Shown: piece by piece, positions 1 to 11,929 of the stretch
Position numbering within the stretch: the stretch's first letter is position 1
Layout of the letters: every line of letters begins with the position of its first letter
Source of the DNA: Lepas anatifera
Lineage: Eukaryota; Arthropoda; Thecostraca; Lepadidae
Direction of reading: 5' to 3'
Assembly (NCBI GenBank): GCA_034440635.1
Contig: JAOTON010000333.1
Span: 62,001 to 126,000 of the forward strand
Length of the DNA stretch: 64,000 bases
Program-made: the position numbers and the translations under genes
The notes under the pieces: generated by a model
Told to the model about the DNA's origin: nothing
The model's database searches: none
The model's input: the letters and a program-made list of their open reading frames with translations, nothing else

Positions 1-299
1 CCCTGGGTTAGTTTTGGGTTCCTGAGCTTATTTAGAAACCGTTTAAATAGGTAGGCACCCCACGCTGGTCTTGAGAATCCTGTGTTGGCACTGAGGTCAA
101 ATGAGCTCGTCGGGGGCCCTTATCTGGGGCCCCCTTAACTGGCACGGACCCCTCAGCTGATTTTGGGGACCCAAAATCCCTCCTACCGGATTCCACCCAC
201 GCCAGATTTCCTGACTCCCTGAGGGCCCCTGGGGGCCATTGGGGATTTTTCCCGCGATCAGCGCTAGGGCCCCCTCCCCGAGACAAAGCTTACAACATG

Positions 300-1110
300 T
301 CTCTGTGTATATACTCTAGCATCTGCCAGAGTTGAGCTAGAATCATTTTGAGGCACAATTTGCTTCCTCTCGTTACGGTGAATCATCAAATAATGCATAA
401 TATGACTATACTAGGTCAAAACATAAAAATGACCTGACCTAAGGCTTGGTCAAGGTCACCATTTAGCCTAGCATAGTCAGTATGCATATGAATCAACTCA
501 CAATAGCAATAAAAAATGGTATCAAAATACGGGTTTTATCAATATGTCCTGCAAAGCAATTAACCCGAGTCTTAAAACCTGCTTAGGAAGCCCCAGATGA
601 ACTCTCAGAGGTATCATGTCTAAACTTGCAACATGAACCGATAAAGAGGCCTAGGATACCATGATTTGGGGAATCCGAAGGTATTCCAAGCGGCGTCGGC
701 AGACATACAGCAATTTTTCGGCAAATTTCCGTTTTACCCCATGCATTTTCAATGGAGAGGTCATGATTCGTACCTGTCTCTAGGCCATCGATGGGAAAAA
801 TCCCGCAATAAATGTATTAGTACTTTTTGGGCCCATTATATGGTACAAGTTTGAATTCGATAGATTCACCCTTTTCTTACTTACGCCAACTTAAACATTT
901 TTTGGGGTGAGGTCACTTGACCTGCACTGGTGACCTGACCTGAGATGACGCAACCTTAAATTTTGAGGGAAAGTTGCGGAATTGATCAATGATAAGGTGT
1001 GACAAGTACTGTGTCGCTTCGCGCCGACGTTTTTTCGTGCCACTGGGAGACCTCGAGGGGGTGTTCAAGCACCCCCCAACGGGCCGGAACGGGGCTCGAA
1101 TACTCTATAA
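300..1110. repeat. Relic of an AGGTCA-rich interspersed repeat (TTAA family)
   Basis: The stretch shares long blocks with 33.1-33.8 kb and 34.6-34.7 kb, including the segment around 943-1006 that ends in a C-rich tail. It holds many TGACCT/AGGTCA hexamers. No intact termini or reading frame are visible. It is useful because 948-960 preserves the uninterrupted form of a site that carries a TTAA-flanked insertion at 33.8 kb. Confidence 0.55.
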
Positions 1111-1389
1111 CAGGGCTGAGGCCAAAAGGGAAGGCGCTAAACAATGTCTGCAATTTTTGGGGTCAAGGTCCTTCAAGGTCATTGACCTATTACGGCACAA
1201 CCCAACATATTATGCCTAATTTACACTATAACTAGCGCTGTGCCCAAGCTTACCAATGACCTTTGATCAAGCCTTGATCATCAAGGCCAGTGACCTTTAA
1301 AATTGACCTGTAACCTTGATCTAAACACTGAATAACCTTTACTTTGATATAATAGCATACGTCATAATAGGAATCGTAACATTATGCAA

Positions 1390-4300
1390 CGTCATTTAGG
1401 GGCTGTCCAGGAGTACCTGTGCTCATCAGGGACACCTATGCTCTCTGGGGGGGGCCTTTGCTTCGATGAGGCACCTGTGCCACCCAGGGGCGCCTTCGCT
1501 CCCCAATGGACGCAACCTAGCTATCCAGGGGCATCTTTGCTGTTCCGGGGGTGCCTTTGATACCCAGTGCCCAAGGGGAGCTTTTTCTTATCCAGGTTCA
1601 CCATGGTATTGAGGGGCGTATTTTTATTCAAGGTAACCTATACTACCCAGTGGCGCCTACCCTATGCAAGGGGCGCTTAGGCTATCCAGGGGGCGGCAAT
1701 TTGCTATGCATAGGGCGCCCTTATGCTCTCCATGGGCACCTCATTCAGAGGGTGCCTCTGATATTCAGGGGCGCTTTTCCTATCAACAGGGTACCTGTGC
1801 CATCTTGGGGCTATTCTTATCAAGGGACGCTGCTGTTATTCAGGAATACCTACACCACTGTCGAGGGTCGCCTTTGCTACGCAGAGGCGCCTTTACTTCT
1901 TAGGAAATTGTGCGCCCGTGCTTTAAGGAGTGCTTCGGCATCGATTGATTGATCTATTATTGGGCTTAGGTGCGCGTGAACCTTGAGCTCATGTAGCGCC
2001 CATACTGTTGCTAAGGAACGCTTATGCTATCAAAGGGCGCCTTTACTATCCAGGGCCGCTGTTTTATTCAAGGCAGTCTGTTCTATCCACGGGCATCTGA
2101 TATTTCGGGGGCGGTGCCTAGGTTATTCAGGAGGCGGTTTTTTTCTCCACAGGGGCGCACTATTGCTTTCCAGGGGCGCCGTTACTGCCCAGGGGTGTCT
2201 TTCTATCCAGGGGCGCATATGCTGTCTAGGTGTATTTTTCAATCACAGACATGATTGAAATACATGCCCCTACGTTATCCTGGGGTGCTTTTTGTCTCCG
2301 GTGAGGCGCTATTTTTCTCTTCCGGGCACCAGTTTATCCAAGGGCACCTATGCTGTCCAGAGAACCTTTGTTATCTAGGGCTGCCTTCGCTGTTAAGGGG
2401 CACCTTTGCTACCCAAAGGGAGCATTTTACTTTCCTGGAGTGCTTATTTCCATCTAAGGGGAACATATGCTATCTTGGAGCGCCTTTGCAAACATGGGGC
2501 GCACTTTTCTATCCAGGTGCGCCTTTGCACTTGAGGGGGCGCCTCTGCAATCCAGGAGGAGCCCAAAATAGATGGAGAATAAGAATTCTGAAATAAGGCG
2601 CTCGAACACTGAAATAAAGTGCCTAGTTATCAGAAAGAGGCGCTCATCTGCTGAGCGGGGAGGACTGCTGGTTGGTGAGGGCAGCGTTCTCGGAAACGGG
2701 GCGCACATACTGAAAAAGGCACCCGGTTGCAGCGATGGAGCACTAAGCCTTCAGTTATAGGTTAATGAAATGTGGTTAAAGGCAGTCCATGCTCAAATTG
2801 AGCGCTCGAGCCCTGTAACAGAGCGCGCGACTGTCAGACAGGTGTGCCAAACCATAGACAGTAGGGCAGCTGAAGATGGAAAGGGACACCTATGATATCC
2901 TGGGGGCGCCTGTACTCTCAGGTGAGGCGCTTGTTTTCTTTCTCAGGCGCCTAGTTTATCCATGGCCGCATATGCTGTCCAGATCATCTATTTCAAGAAG
3001 GGTTAACTTTGCTGTCCATGGGCGCCTTTGCTATCCAAGAGCGCATATGATATCTGTAGGGCGCTTTATGCAGAGGGCGCCTAGGCTGTCCAAGGGCGCC
3101 GTCCTAACCAAAGGCCGCCTTTCACTTCCCTGAAGTGCCTATTTCTATGTAAGGAGTGCATATATTATCTAGGAGTGCCCTTGATATACGGAGACGCCTT
3201 TTTGTCCAGCGGCGCCTTTGCTCTTGAGGGGCGCTGCTCCAATCCAAGGTAGCTGAAGATGGATAAGGGACATCTATGTTATACAGGGGGAGCCTGTACT
3301 TTCCAATGGGGCGCTCATTTTCCTTCTCAGGCACCTAGTTTATCTAGGGAGCGCATAGGCTATCCAAAGGCACCTTTGCTTTCGAAGGGGTGCCTTCCTA
3401 GGGGTGCCTTTGCTATCCAGGGGCGCCTTTGCTGTCCAAAGCACTTGTGTTATCCAGGGTTGTCTTTGCTGTCCAGTGGCGCCTTTGCTATCTAAAAGTG
3501 CATATGATATCCGTCGGCGCTTTATCCAGTGGGCGCCTGGACTATCAAAGAGCACTTTTTCTATCCAAGGGTTGCATTTATTTTCCTGAAGTGCCTATTT
3601 CTATCTAAGGGGCTCCTATTCTGTCCAGGGCACCTATGTTTCCCAGATTTGCCTTTGCTGTCCAGGGACGCCTTTGCTATCCAAGGGCACCTTTCTTAAC
3701 CAAGGGGCGCATTTTGCTTTCCTGGAGCGCCTATTCCTATATAAGGGGCGCATATGTTATCTAGGAGCGCCTTTGATACCAGGAGGCGGTTTTTTGTCCA
3801 GGGGCGCCTTTGCTCTTGGGGGCGCTGCTCCAATGCAGGGCAGCTGAAGGTGGATAAGGGACATCTATGTTATACAGAGGGCGCCTGTACTTCCCAGTGG
3901 GGCGCTCGTTTTCCTTCTCGGGCTCCTAGTTTATCCAGGGGGCGTCTAGGCTATCCAAAGGCGGCTTTTCTATCGAAGGGATGCCTTCCTAGGGGTGCCT
4001 TTGCTACCCAGGGGCGCCTTTGCTGTCCACGGCACTTGTGTTATCCAGGGTTGTATTTGCTGTCCAGGGGCGCCTTTGCTATCCAAGGGTGCATATGACA
4101 TCCGTAGGCGCTTTTTCCAGTGGGCGCCTAGGCTATCAAAGGGCGCCTTTTCTACCCAAGGTGAGCATTTTATTTTCCTAAAGCGCCCATTTCTATCTAA
4201 GGGGCGCTTATGCTGCCCAGGGCACCTATGTTACCAAGAATTGCCTTTACTGCCCAGGGGCGCCTTTCCTAGCCAAGGGCGCATATAGTATCCGTAGGGC

Positions 4301-5640
4301 GCTTCATCCAGGGGGCGCCTAGGCTATCTAAAGGCGGTTTTTCTATCGAAGGGGTACCTTCCTAGGGGCGCCTTTGCTACCCAGGGGCGCCTTTGCTGTC
4401 CACAGCACTTAGGGTTGTCTTTGCTGTCCAGGGGCGCCTTTGCTATCTAAGGGTGCATATGACATCCTTAGGGCGCTTTTTCCAGTGGGCGCCTAGGCTA
4501 TCAAAGGGCGCCTTTTCTACCCAAGGTGAGCATTTTATTTTCCTAAAGCGCCCATTTCTATCTAAGGGGCGCTCATGCTGCCCAGGGCACCTATGTTACC
4601 AAGAATTGCCTTTACTGCCCAGGGGCGCCTTTCCTAGCCAAGGGCGCATATGATATCCGTAGGGCGCTTCATCCAGGGGGCGCCTAGGCTATACAAAGAC
4701 GGTTTTTCTATCGAAGGGCTGCCGTCCTAGGGGCGCCTTTGCTGTCCACAGCACTTGTGTTATCCAGGGTTGTCTTTGCTGTCCAGGGGCGCCTTTGCTA
4801 TCCAAGGGTGCATATGACATCCTTAGGGCGCTTTTTCCAGTGGGCGCCTAGGCTATCAAAGGGCGCCTTTTTCTACCCAAGGTGAGCATTTTATTTTCCC
4901 AAAGCGCCTACTTCTATCTAAGGGGCGCTTATGCTGTCCGGGGTACCTATGTTACCAAGATTTGCCTTTGCTGCCCAGGGGCGCCTTTCCTAGCCAAGGG
5001 CGCATATGATATCCGTAGTTCGCTTCATCCAGGGGGCGCCTAGGCTATCCAAAGGCAGGTTTCTATCAAAGGGGTGCCTTCCTAGGGGCGCCTTTGCTAC
5101 CCAGGGGCGCCTTTGCTGTCCAGGGGCGCCTTTGCTATCCAAGGGTGCATATGACATCCGTAGGGCGCTTTTTCCAGTAGGCTATCAAAGGGCGCCTTTT
5201 TCTACCGAAGGTGAGCATTTTATTTTCCTAAAACGCCTATTTCTATCTAAAGGGCGCTTATGCTGTCCAGTTCACCTATGTTACCAAGATTTGCCTTTGC
5301 TGCCCAGGGGCGCCTTTCCTAGCCAAGGGCGCATATGGTATCCGTAGGGCGCTTCATCCAGGGGGGCGCCTAGGCTACCCAGGGGCGCTTCATCCAGGGG
5401 GCGCCTAGGCTACTCAGGGGTGCATTAGTTCCCCATGGCGCAATCTTACTATCTAGTGGCGCCTTTTCTTTGCCGGGGCGCTTTTGTTAGCTTTCTAAAT
5501 TTCATCTTCAACATTTTACTGGGGCGCAAAAGACCAGTAAAGGCGTCTAGTGTTTGGGCAGGGGCGCTTTGCCATGGTTTTAAGGAGCATGTGTTCATTC
5601 AAGTGGAATAAGTGGTATCTACCACCTTGGCTCACGAAAT
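1390..5640. repeat. Degenerate minisatellite with higher-order repeats
   Basis: About 4.2 kb is built from a roughly 20-bp G/C-rich unit whose core reads like ATCCAGGGGCGCCTTTGCT, with many variants. From about 3.2 kb rightward, larger units of about 330-370 bp recur: the AAGA(A/T)TTGCCTTT segment appears near 3648, 4236, 4603, 4957 and 5286. Several short frames are open in both strands but follow the repeat and look non-coding. Units near 1.4-3 kb are more diverged than those at 4-5.4 kb, consistent with more recent expansion on the right. Confidence 0.85.
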
Positions 5641-5655
5641 GGGTACAGGCGCGCC

Positions 5656-5690
5656 GCTCATATCGGGCGCCTTCGGCGCCCGATATGAGC
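5656..5690. repeat. Perfect 16-bp hairpin with a 3-base loop
   Basis: Arms GCTCATATCGGGCGCC (5656-5671) and GGCGCCCGATATGAGC (5675-5690) are exact reverse complements around the loop TTC. It lies between the end of the minisatellite and the start of duplicated block A. No transposon ends or poly-T tract mark it as a known element or terminator. Confidence 0.9.
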
Positions 5691-7178
5691 TGAGCTTTAC
5701 TGGGGCGCTTCGGAGCTAAGGGGGGGCCCGGGCCCCTGGGCCCCCCTTGGATCCGTCACTGTAGGTGGCCTATTTGTTGTAATTATGTCATAACTTTACA
5801 GAGCAGCTCTATGACTAATGCCATGACCAACCAGCGTTGAGCGAAAATCCAGCAAAGCCTGCCCTCGCTTCGTGGTCTTCGTTACAAGAGCGCTGTCGTG
5901 TCTATGGTCGCGTTAGCTGTGCTGTCAGTGTTATGCGTCGAACAGCTGTGGGCAGAACTGCCGGGTCCGGCCTCCGCTGACTCATCCGCCACTACTGCGC
6001 CGCTTGACACATGTTACCAGCGACCCAAAAAAACCCTGCCGGCCAACTGCGGCGACGCGCCCCGGTCCGGCGAGCGCTGACCCGCCAACTACCTCATCAC
6101 CCGACCCGGCGGTCACGCGCTCAGCACATGAGGTCGTGTGGAACACTGATTCTGACACACCACAGCTGTGTAATGTTTAGCTCACGGCTGCAACAGCTGC
6201 CGACTTACGGTGCAAGTCTGCCGCGTGCTCTCACAGTTGGGTTTGCACGCCAGGTTCGGTCGGCTTACTGTGGACGAGCGAGCAGGAGTTACCTCCATGT
6301 CTGACACTAAGAACTCATGGTTCTGCCATGTAAGCGTTTGTGACCTCTTTGTCTCAAGGACTTTATGGATGGTTTTTATCGATTTATTTTTAAATCGAGT
6401 GCTGTCAGTGTCAGGTTCACCGAGGTTTGTTATAGTCGCAGATGTGTAGGTCAGAGAGAGGGGCCGCAAATCGGAACTCCTCGACATGATACTGAATTCA
6501 AGAAAACAAATCCCATGGCTGTTTTTGCTATAGGGTATTATTTTTAAATGGTTTTGAAAATGATAGCTGTGAAGAATGCACTGAATCCTGTTGGATGCGC
6601 GCGTTCTGTTGTCATGCCAATTGCAAGGTTAGCCTTCCTTCTGCCGTTACAGCCGGAGAGCTAGAAATTACGGCTGTCTTTCAGCTGTCGTATTTGACAG
6701 TGCCATGGTTTTCTGGGCTTAGCAACAACTCGGTTCAATATATAAGGGAAGACTTTAACACGCATTAGGCACGTCACAATGCTACATTGACGTTGTCGAG
6801 CGATTATATTATTTGAAAAGCATATATTGAATACCTATATCAGCATAACTTAGCTCATGTTGATGTCACCTAAATCCAGATCATGCTGGTTTAGGATTTT
6901 CCTCACATACAGGCTTTTCTGATGATTTAATTGCTCGATAAAACGGCTCTTAAGATGATCTGGAGCGAATGTCGTTAAAATTACGTCAAAACCGATGCCA
7001 AAGCTTTTGTAAGATTGGTTACAGTTATGAAATACGTTAGGAGACGCAAAAGGGGCATGCTGCTATTAAATCTGGATAACCACCCTGCATAATAACTGGT
7101 GTGGAATGGGTGTGAGGTAGTGTGGTCAGTCTTTAGCATGAAGCAGACTGAATTGATGATTTCCAACTGCGATTCAAT

Positions 7179-7428
7179 CATAGGCGGATCCAGGGGGCAA
7201 GGGGGCACGTGCCCCCTCCCCCGATTGACCCACGGCGCCCCCTGAAAGGTCGATGGCGCCCCCTGAAATGTCGCTTCCCACCCCCCCCAGGATGCGAAAG
7301 TCGGCGCCCACTGATAGGATTTGGCGCGCACCTGATAGGTTTTGCCGGTCATAAGTGGCGCCCTCCTGGTCCGGATGGCGCCCCCGGAAAGGTGTCCCTC
7401 CCGATCGGCAATCCTGGATCCGCCTTTG
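7179..7428. mobile_element. hAT-like MITE, GGCGGATCC family, TSD GATTCAAT
   Basis: The 250-bp element begins CATAGGCGGATCCAGG and ends with the near complement CCTGGATCCGCCTTTG. Exact 8-bp duplications GATTCAAT lie at 7171-7178 and 7429-7436. The interior is rich in GGCGCC and C-tracts and has no coding capacity. An 8-bp duplication fits the hAT superfamily. The same termini occur at 32204-32437 and 36714-37002. Block B lacks this element but has a different C-rich insertion of about 70 bp at the same point. Confidence 0.85.
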
Positions 7429-9699
7429 GATTCAATACAGTATCCCCTGCTCTCTATTCTCAAGTCACCCTCTCGATTTGTTTCATCAGCTATATTTCAC
7501 ACGGTTTATTACAGTGGCATAGCACATAGGAACTGCAGGAGAAATGAGGCGAGTTTTGGCAGCTAACAAGTTATTTACCACCAATTCTGATTTGCTGTTT
7601 ATGTCAATGTGACTAAATGTGACAATGTGACTGTGGCTATTCTACGGAATTTCTGGAAACCCGAAAGGCTTTAAGACATCTGGAAATGTGGGGGAGTTCA
7701 TAAAGCCGCTTCATACCCAAAATCATGATTGTGACCCATATTTATGCCTTTTCCCGACTGGTGTAGGTCATTATTGTAGGCTTAAGGGGTAATATTGAAT
7801 TTACTTATTATTTCCCCGAAAACAGTTCAAACAGGTGAACGATAAATGTAGTACCACTTTACAAACTGTACATAAAGGAATTATTTGAATACGCTTTTCT
7901 GATCTGCCAGCTTTTCATCAGGCTGAGTCGGCCACCATCCATTATGCCACCCCCTGTTCTCTGGATGGGAGACGCGAGACGGCAGCCCCGCCTCTTCGCA
8001 GTTCCAGCTCCACACAAAGCTGAACTAGAGTGGTTGGCCTGAGCGGCGTGTGGGGAGGGGGAGGGAGGTGGCTATTCTTTATTAACACGGCTGGGGTTAT
8101 AATACACACACAATTACTGTTTTGTCAGGCTTACAGCTTGTGTGAATCCGATGCATCCTTTGGTAGGATTTCTTTCATCTGATTCAAAGTTTTTGGTCAG
8201 TTGAGTTTTCATTGAGTCGTTGACCACGCCACTGTTATGTGTATGCTGGCATATAACACCCTGTTTGTTTCTTTACAGATGTCAACTGAGTGGAGATGCC
8301 TAACCAACCGTTCAGTATCAGAATCAATCAGACCTTGAATATGTCTGTGTTTTCAAATGCCTGTGGTAACTGATAGGCAAGTTTGTTTCTACACACAAAG
8401 GCGGAGAAAAACACTACCTGTCATATAACGCATACAGTATAAAAGTAAGTACAGCACGAAAGTATCACGCTTCTGTAATGAGCGATTGTGTTTTACGATG
8501 CGCGTACCCACAGGTTTGACACGTTTGGAATATATACCGACTTTGTATTGCTTTTTTCTGTCGTGGCGAGACACATTGAGGGTATTATTTGTTGTCTGTT
8601 GTTTATTTATAATTCCTTTCTATTTTTTCTTCTCCGCTATTTGCCACTGCCCACAGCGGTGTTCACTATAGTAATATATTCCTGTCCCACTTTTCCCCAT
8701 TCTTTTTTCTCTTACTGCCTCCATATATCTTGACTCTTGGCAGGCCTGTCTTTTGCACTCATCCATCTTCTCCAACTTCAAATTTGGTAGACTTCCTCGG
8801 TGGTTTCTTTTATTACGGAAGTTGAAAGTCTTCAGGGCATTGTTTACTTCAGAGCAACTTTCGGGGAAGCAATATGAAAGCCTCAGCTTCCGAATAAGTC
8901 TGCTACAATGTGAACATACTGCTTGCTTTGAAGGCCACATTTGCAACATTCACTCTAAGAAGTTTTTCAGCGCGCAGAGTAGCGAAATACTCCAGCGATA
9001 TAAAAGGAATGTGAATTAAAAACTTGGTTTCCTTGGGCTGAGTTTGATGTGGCTCGTGATTGAAAAAGTGAGAGAATTGCATCTTTCTATATTCTCTGAC
9101 ATCCCGTTTTGTTTGTGGAACCATTTCACTCGAAGTGAGTGACGCATCATTAGTGCTGTGTCATGATCTGACGGACACATTAGTCTCGTGAAACTGCCCT
9201 TTTTCGTATTTAGTGTCCCAAAATTTGTCTTGCACATGGGTGTGGAGAATACATTCTCAAGAGGTTACTGGAGAGGACATTTACATCTATTTTTGTGCTT
9301 TCCTTGAAACGTAAATTTTCACCGCACTTCTTGTCTTTTTGAACAAAAAGTACGTCGTTGTGCAAACGAATAAAGAGTCTCATCGGATTTCGTCGTCCGA
9401 CTTGATATTGTTCATGTTTATGCATAAAGTGACTACACAGGACAAGAAAGCCTGTATTGACGGCGATCAACTGCAGGCTTGAGTGGAAAATGAAGCACTC
9501 CAGCATAATAAGTGTGTAGAAATCGCTTTCCTGAGTGTAGCGCTCCACACTCAGAATCCAGCTATCCAAAATCCAGGATTTCGGAACACTGATCAAACTG
9601 TTTCCCTCCGCAAACTGTTTGGTGGGACGGAATTTTCATGCCAACCATTTCAGAGTGAGGAGTTAGCATACACACCCACTTGAGCTGCAGTCCCCGTTC

Positions 9700-10240
9700 A
9701 TGTGTATGTATCGCCCAGCTATCAAATCGGGCCGTGACCTTTCCGTCGGCGTTCGGTGGCGCCCAAACTCAATTACCTCCGCCTCCGCAGCTGCATAGCT
9801 TACCAAGCCGGACCGCTCCCCACTCAATCTATTCAAATACCCAGCTGCTCCAGTCCAAAGCACGTGATGGAAACGAGACGTCCGCCACGTGATTAAATCC
9901 AGGTGCGTCTCAAAATTCGGGATAGGCATAAGCCTGAAAACAGGCGATGCCTTGTCTTAAGCACGAAGCTGGTCCGTTGCAGACGGCCGTGTGTTGCCCG
10001 GTGGTGTGCCGGTAGGGCCTGTCTGTGTGCGTGTGTGTGTGTGTGTGCGACGCGCCTGCAGCTGTGCTGCCGGCGGCGGCAGCGCGAGATCAGTAGGGGC
10101 AGCCAGGGCGTATCGACCCTGAGCCCTCAGTAGTGGGCCGAACACGGCGCAGGTGTGGGGCCGCCGCCGTTGACAGGTCGCCGTGAATCAGACCGCCGCG
10201 TGTACACGGCGTCGCCGCCTCCGACAGGTAACGCCAGAGC
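9700..10240 (+). promoter_or_regulatory. CpG-rich possible promoter/noncoding first exon in block A
   Basis: The stretch is CpG-dense, carries a (GT)n microsatellite around 10023-10048 and ends in CCGACAG followed by GTAACG, a good 5' splice site at 10228. The same arrangement is in block B near 46.2-46.7 kb. A noncoding first exon is one reading, but no downstream coding exon could be linked, so this is only suggestive. Confidence 0.25.
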
Positions 10241-10420
10241 TGGCCTCTGTCTGGTGGGCTAGGGCATCTGCTGTGGGAGGGTCTGACAGTTGTGGGTTAC
10301 GGGGCCGTTACTGATGTGAGCGGGGTGCGTCAGGATAGCTCAAGTATGGCAAAATGCTCCTGAGCTGGATGCTTTGCACCTTTTTGCTACTGTATATTTC
10401 GGATAAATTAAAATGCTGGG

Positions 10421-10597
10421 TTGGTTCAGTTTGTTTCTTTTTTGTTGTACGGGGTGACAAAATAAGAAAAGAAAAAGCGGCCCGTGGCGCACTTTTTTGT
10501 TATGTAGCGTGAATTATTTTACTATCACCCTTATTTTGTTTGGCGTAGTAATAACAAAGCCCGTGAACACAAGTGGACCCCAATGGGGCCCAGAAAA
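10421..10597. other. Segment present in block A, absent from block B
   Basis: The flanks AAATGCTGGG and AATACAATC are adjacent in block B (about 46895) but about 177 bp apart here. The segment contains T-rich and A-rich tracts. No terminal repeats or clear target duplication are visible, so insertion in A and deletion in B are both possible. Confidence 0.6.
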
Positions 10598-11614
10598 GAA
10601 TACAATCTAAGAAACTGTCACAAGACAGATATGCTCACAAAAATGTATGGCACTGTGAAAAGGCCGGCTTCAAATATAGCAAGTTTTTCCTGAAGCATAA
10701 TTCGGGACTTGTGGGATATTCCTGATAATGAATGAATGAATAGCGTGTATCGTTGGACCATCACGCAGGGTTTAAAACGAAATCCATCCAACTGGAAGTG
10801 CCTTCCGCTGCGCTGCGGGTGGACACTGGCCCAGACAACTTAGTCGATCGAGAACACTAACCTACAACCTGTAGAGGAGATCGCGGTTAATGAATCCGTT
10901 TTTGGATCCAAATCAAATCCTTCGTCTCACATTTCCAGTAAAACACGTCAGACCAACAAAACATGAGGATTGTGAACTCGATTGTTTCAAACCGGCTTAT
11001 ATTCATTAAAGTTCAATACCAAAATGTTGTTCACAAAATGCAATGCTAATGTTTTCTCTGTCTAAAAGTTAGGTTTTCCTAGAACTTCGTAAATCTGGCT
11101 GAACTGTTCTGGTCTTTACGTTTCATCCCTATTGGCACATAGCTTGCGACATTTCGCCGAACCCCACGACCGTACAGACACAGTCGTCCTTGGGTTTGTG
11201 TGACAGATTTTTAGATCTGCAAACAAGTTTTTGGCCAAGATCAACAACACGTTTTTAGTGATGCTTTTGACACGTCCACATTTTTAAGTACTTAAAGGAC
11301 CTGGAAATGTCACTGTCTCAATCGGTCCCTGCTGACAGATGAACGGATGGCAAAGTCGCTTTACGCTCCTTCTTTGACGCTCGTTTTCATCCTTTGTAAA
11401 TTGTTAGCCATTTTCAATGTTTTCTTGGATGTTTTACGTGAGTGTGTGTGTTCAAATGTGTGTCTGTTGACTTTTTTGACCGATTTCACCTGTCAGGGTG
11501 CATAAGTCTGTGGGCGATTGGTCGTTGATGAACAAAGAATAAACGCGTATGCGACCAAGGATAACCTGGATACAGACAATGGAACCCGTCCAGGCTACTC
11601 AGGGTGCCTCGGGG

Positions 11615-11856
11615 CAGGGACGTAGCCAGGATTTCACTCAGGGGGCGGCGCCACAAAAGGGCCCTGATGCGTAAAAACGGCCCTGCTTGTTACAGAATAG
11701 AATGCTGAAGAGGGCTTAAGATGGCCCTGTCTGGTATGAAATTTCAAATTTGGCCACAGAGCATAGTGCGGGTGAGCCGCGCTTCGTGCGGCCCGTGTCC
11801 TCAGGGGCCCTCAGGTGGGGGGGGCGGCTGTCCCTGCCCCCATGGCTACGCACCTG
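11615..11856. mobile_element. hAT-like MITE, GTAGCCAGG family (block A copy)
   Basis: The 242-bp element starts CAGGGACGTAGCCAGG and ends GGCTACGCACCTG. It is flanked by CCTCGGGG (left) and CCTCAGGG (right), one mismatch apart. The block B copy has exact duplications, so the insertion predates the block duplication. Confidence 0.8.
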
Positions 11857-11880
11857 CCTCAGGGAGGCAGGTGCGTAGCC
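11844..11880. repeat. Perfect 17-bp palindrome at a MITE end
   Basis: GGCTACGCACCTGCCTC and its exact complement are separated by AGG. The right arm looks like the start of a second, inverted copy of the same MITE, cut off within about 20 bp. The junction is also the right limit of duplicated block A. Confidence 0.85.
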
Positions 11881-11929
11881 ACCTGATTTATTCCGAAAAG
11901 GTCCTGTACCACCTAGCTGCTTAGCTCTT

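Larger units (their letters stand above)
5763..11867. repeat. Duplicated block A (6.1-kb direct repeat of 42006-48167)
   Basis: Read side by side, this stretch and 42006-48167 are nearly identical and in the same orientation. Scattered single-base changes and a few insertions separate them. The left edge is at TAGGTGGCCTATTT; the right edge is just past a small hAT-like element whose target duplication ends at 11864. Block A alone carries the element at 7179-7428 and about 177 bp at 10421-10597; block B alone carries 43749-44132. I see no convincing conserved coding region. A minus-strand frame at 9210-9596 stays open in both copies (128 codons), but this is weak evidence because the copies are so similar. 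Confidence 0.9.

Noticed and set aside
1390..5640. CRISPR-like array
   Set aside because: Repeats are contiguous and degenerate with no unique spacers, and the genome is eukaryotic.
5898..6304. Signal-peptide-like frame MVALAVLSVLCVEQLWAELP in block A and its copy near 42142
   Set aside because: Downstream sequence diverges in frame between the copies (a one-base difference changes the C-terminus), and no family is recognised.
9210..9596. 128-codon minus-strand frame conserved in block B (45683-46069)
   Set aside because: Conservation is expected from the recent duplication; no domain or splice sites found.
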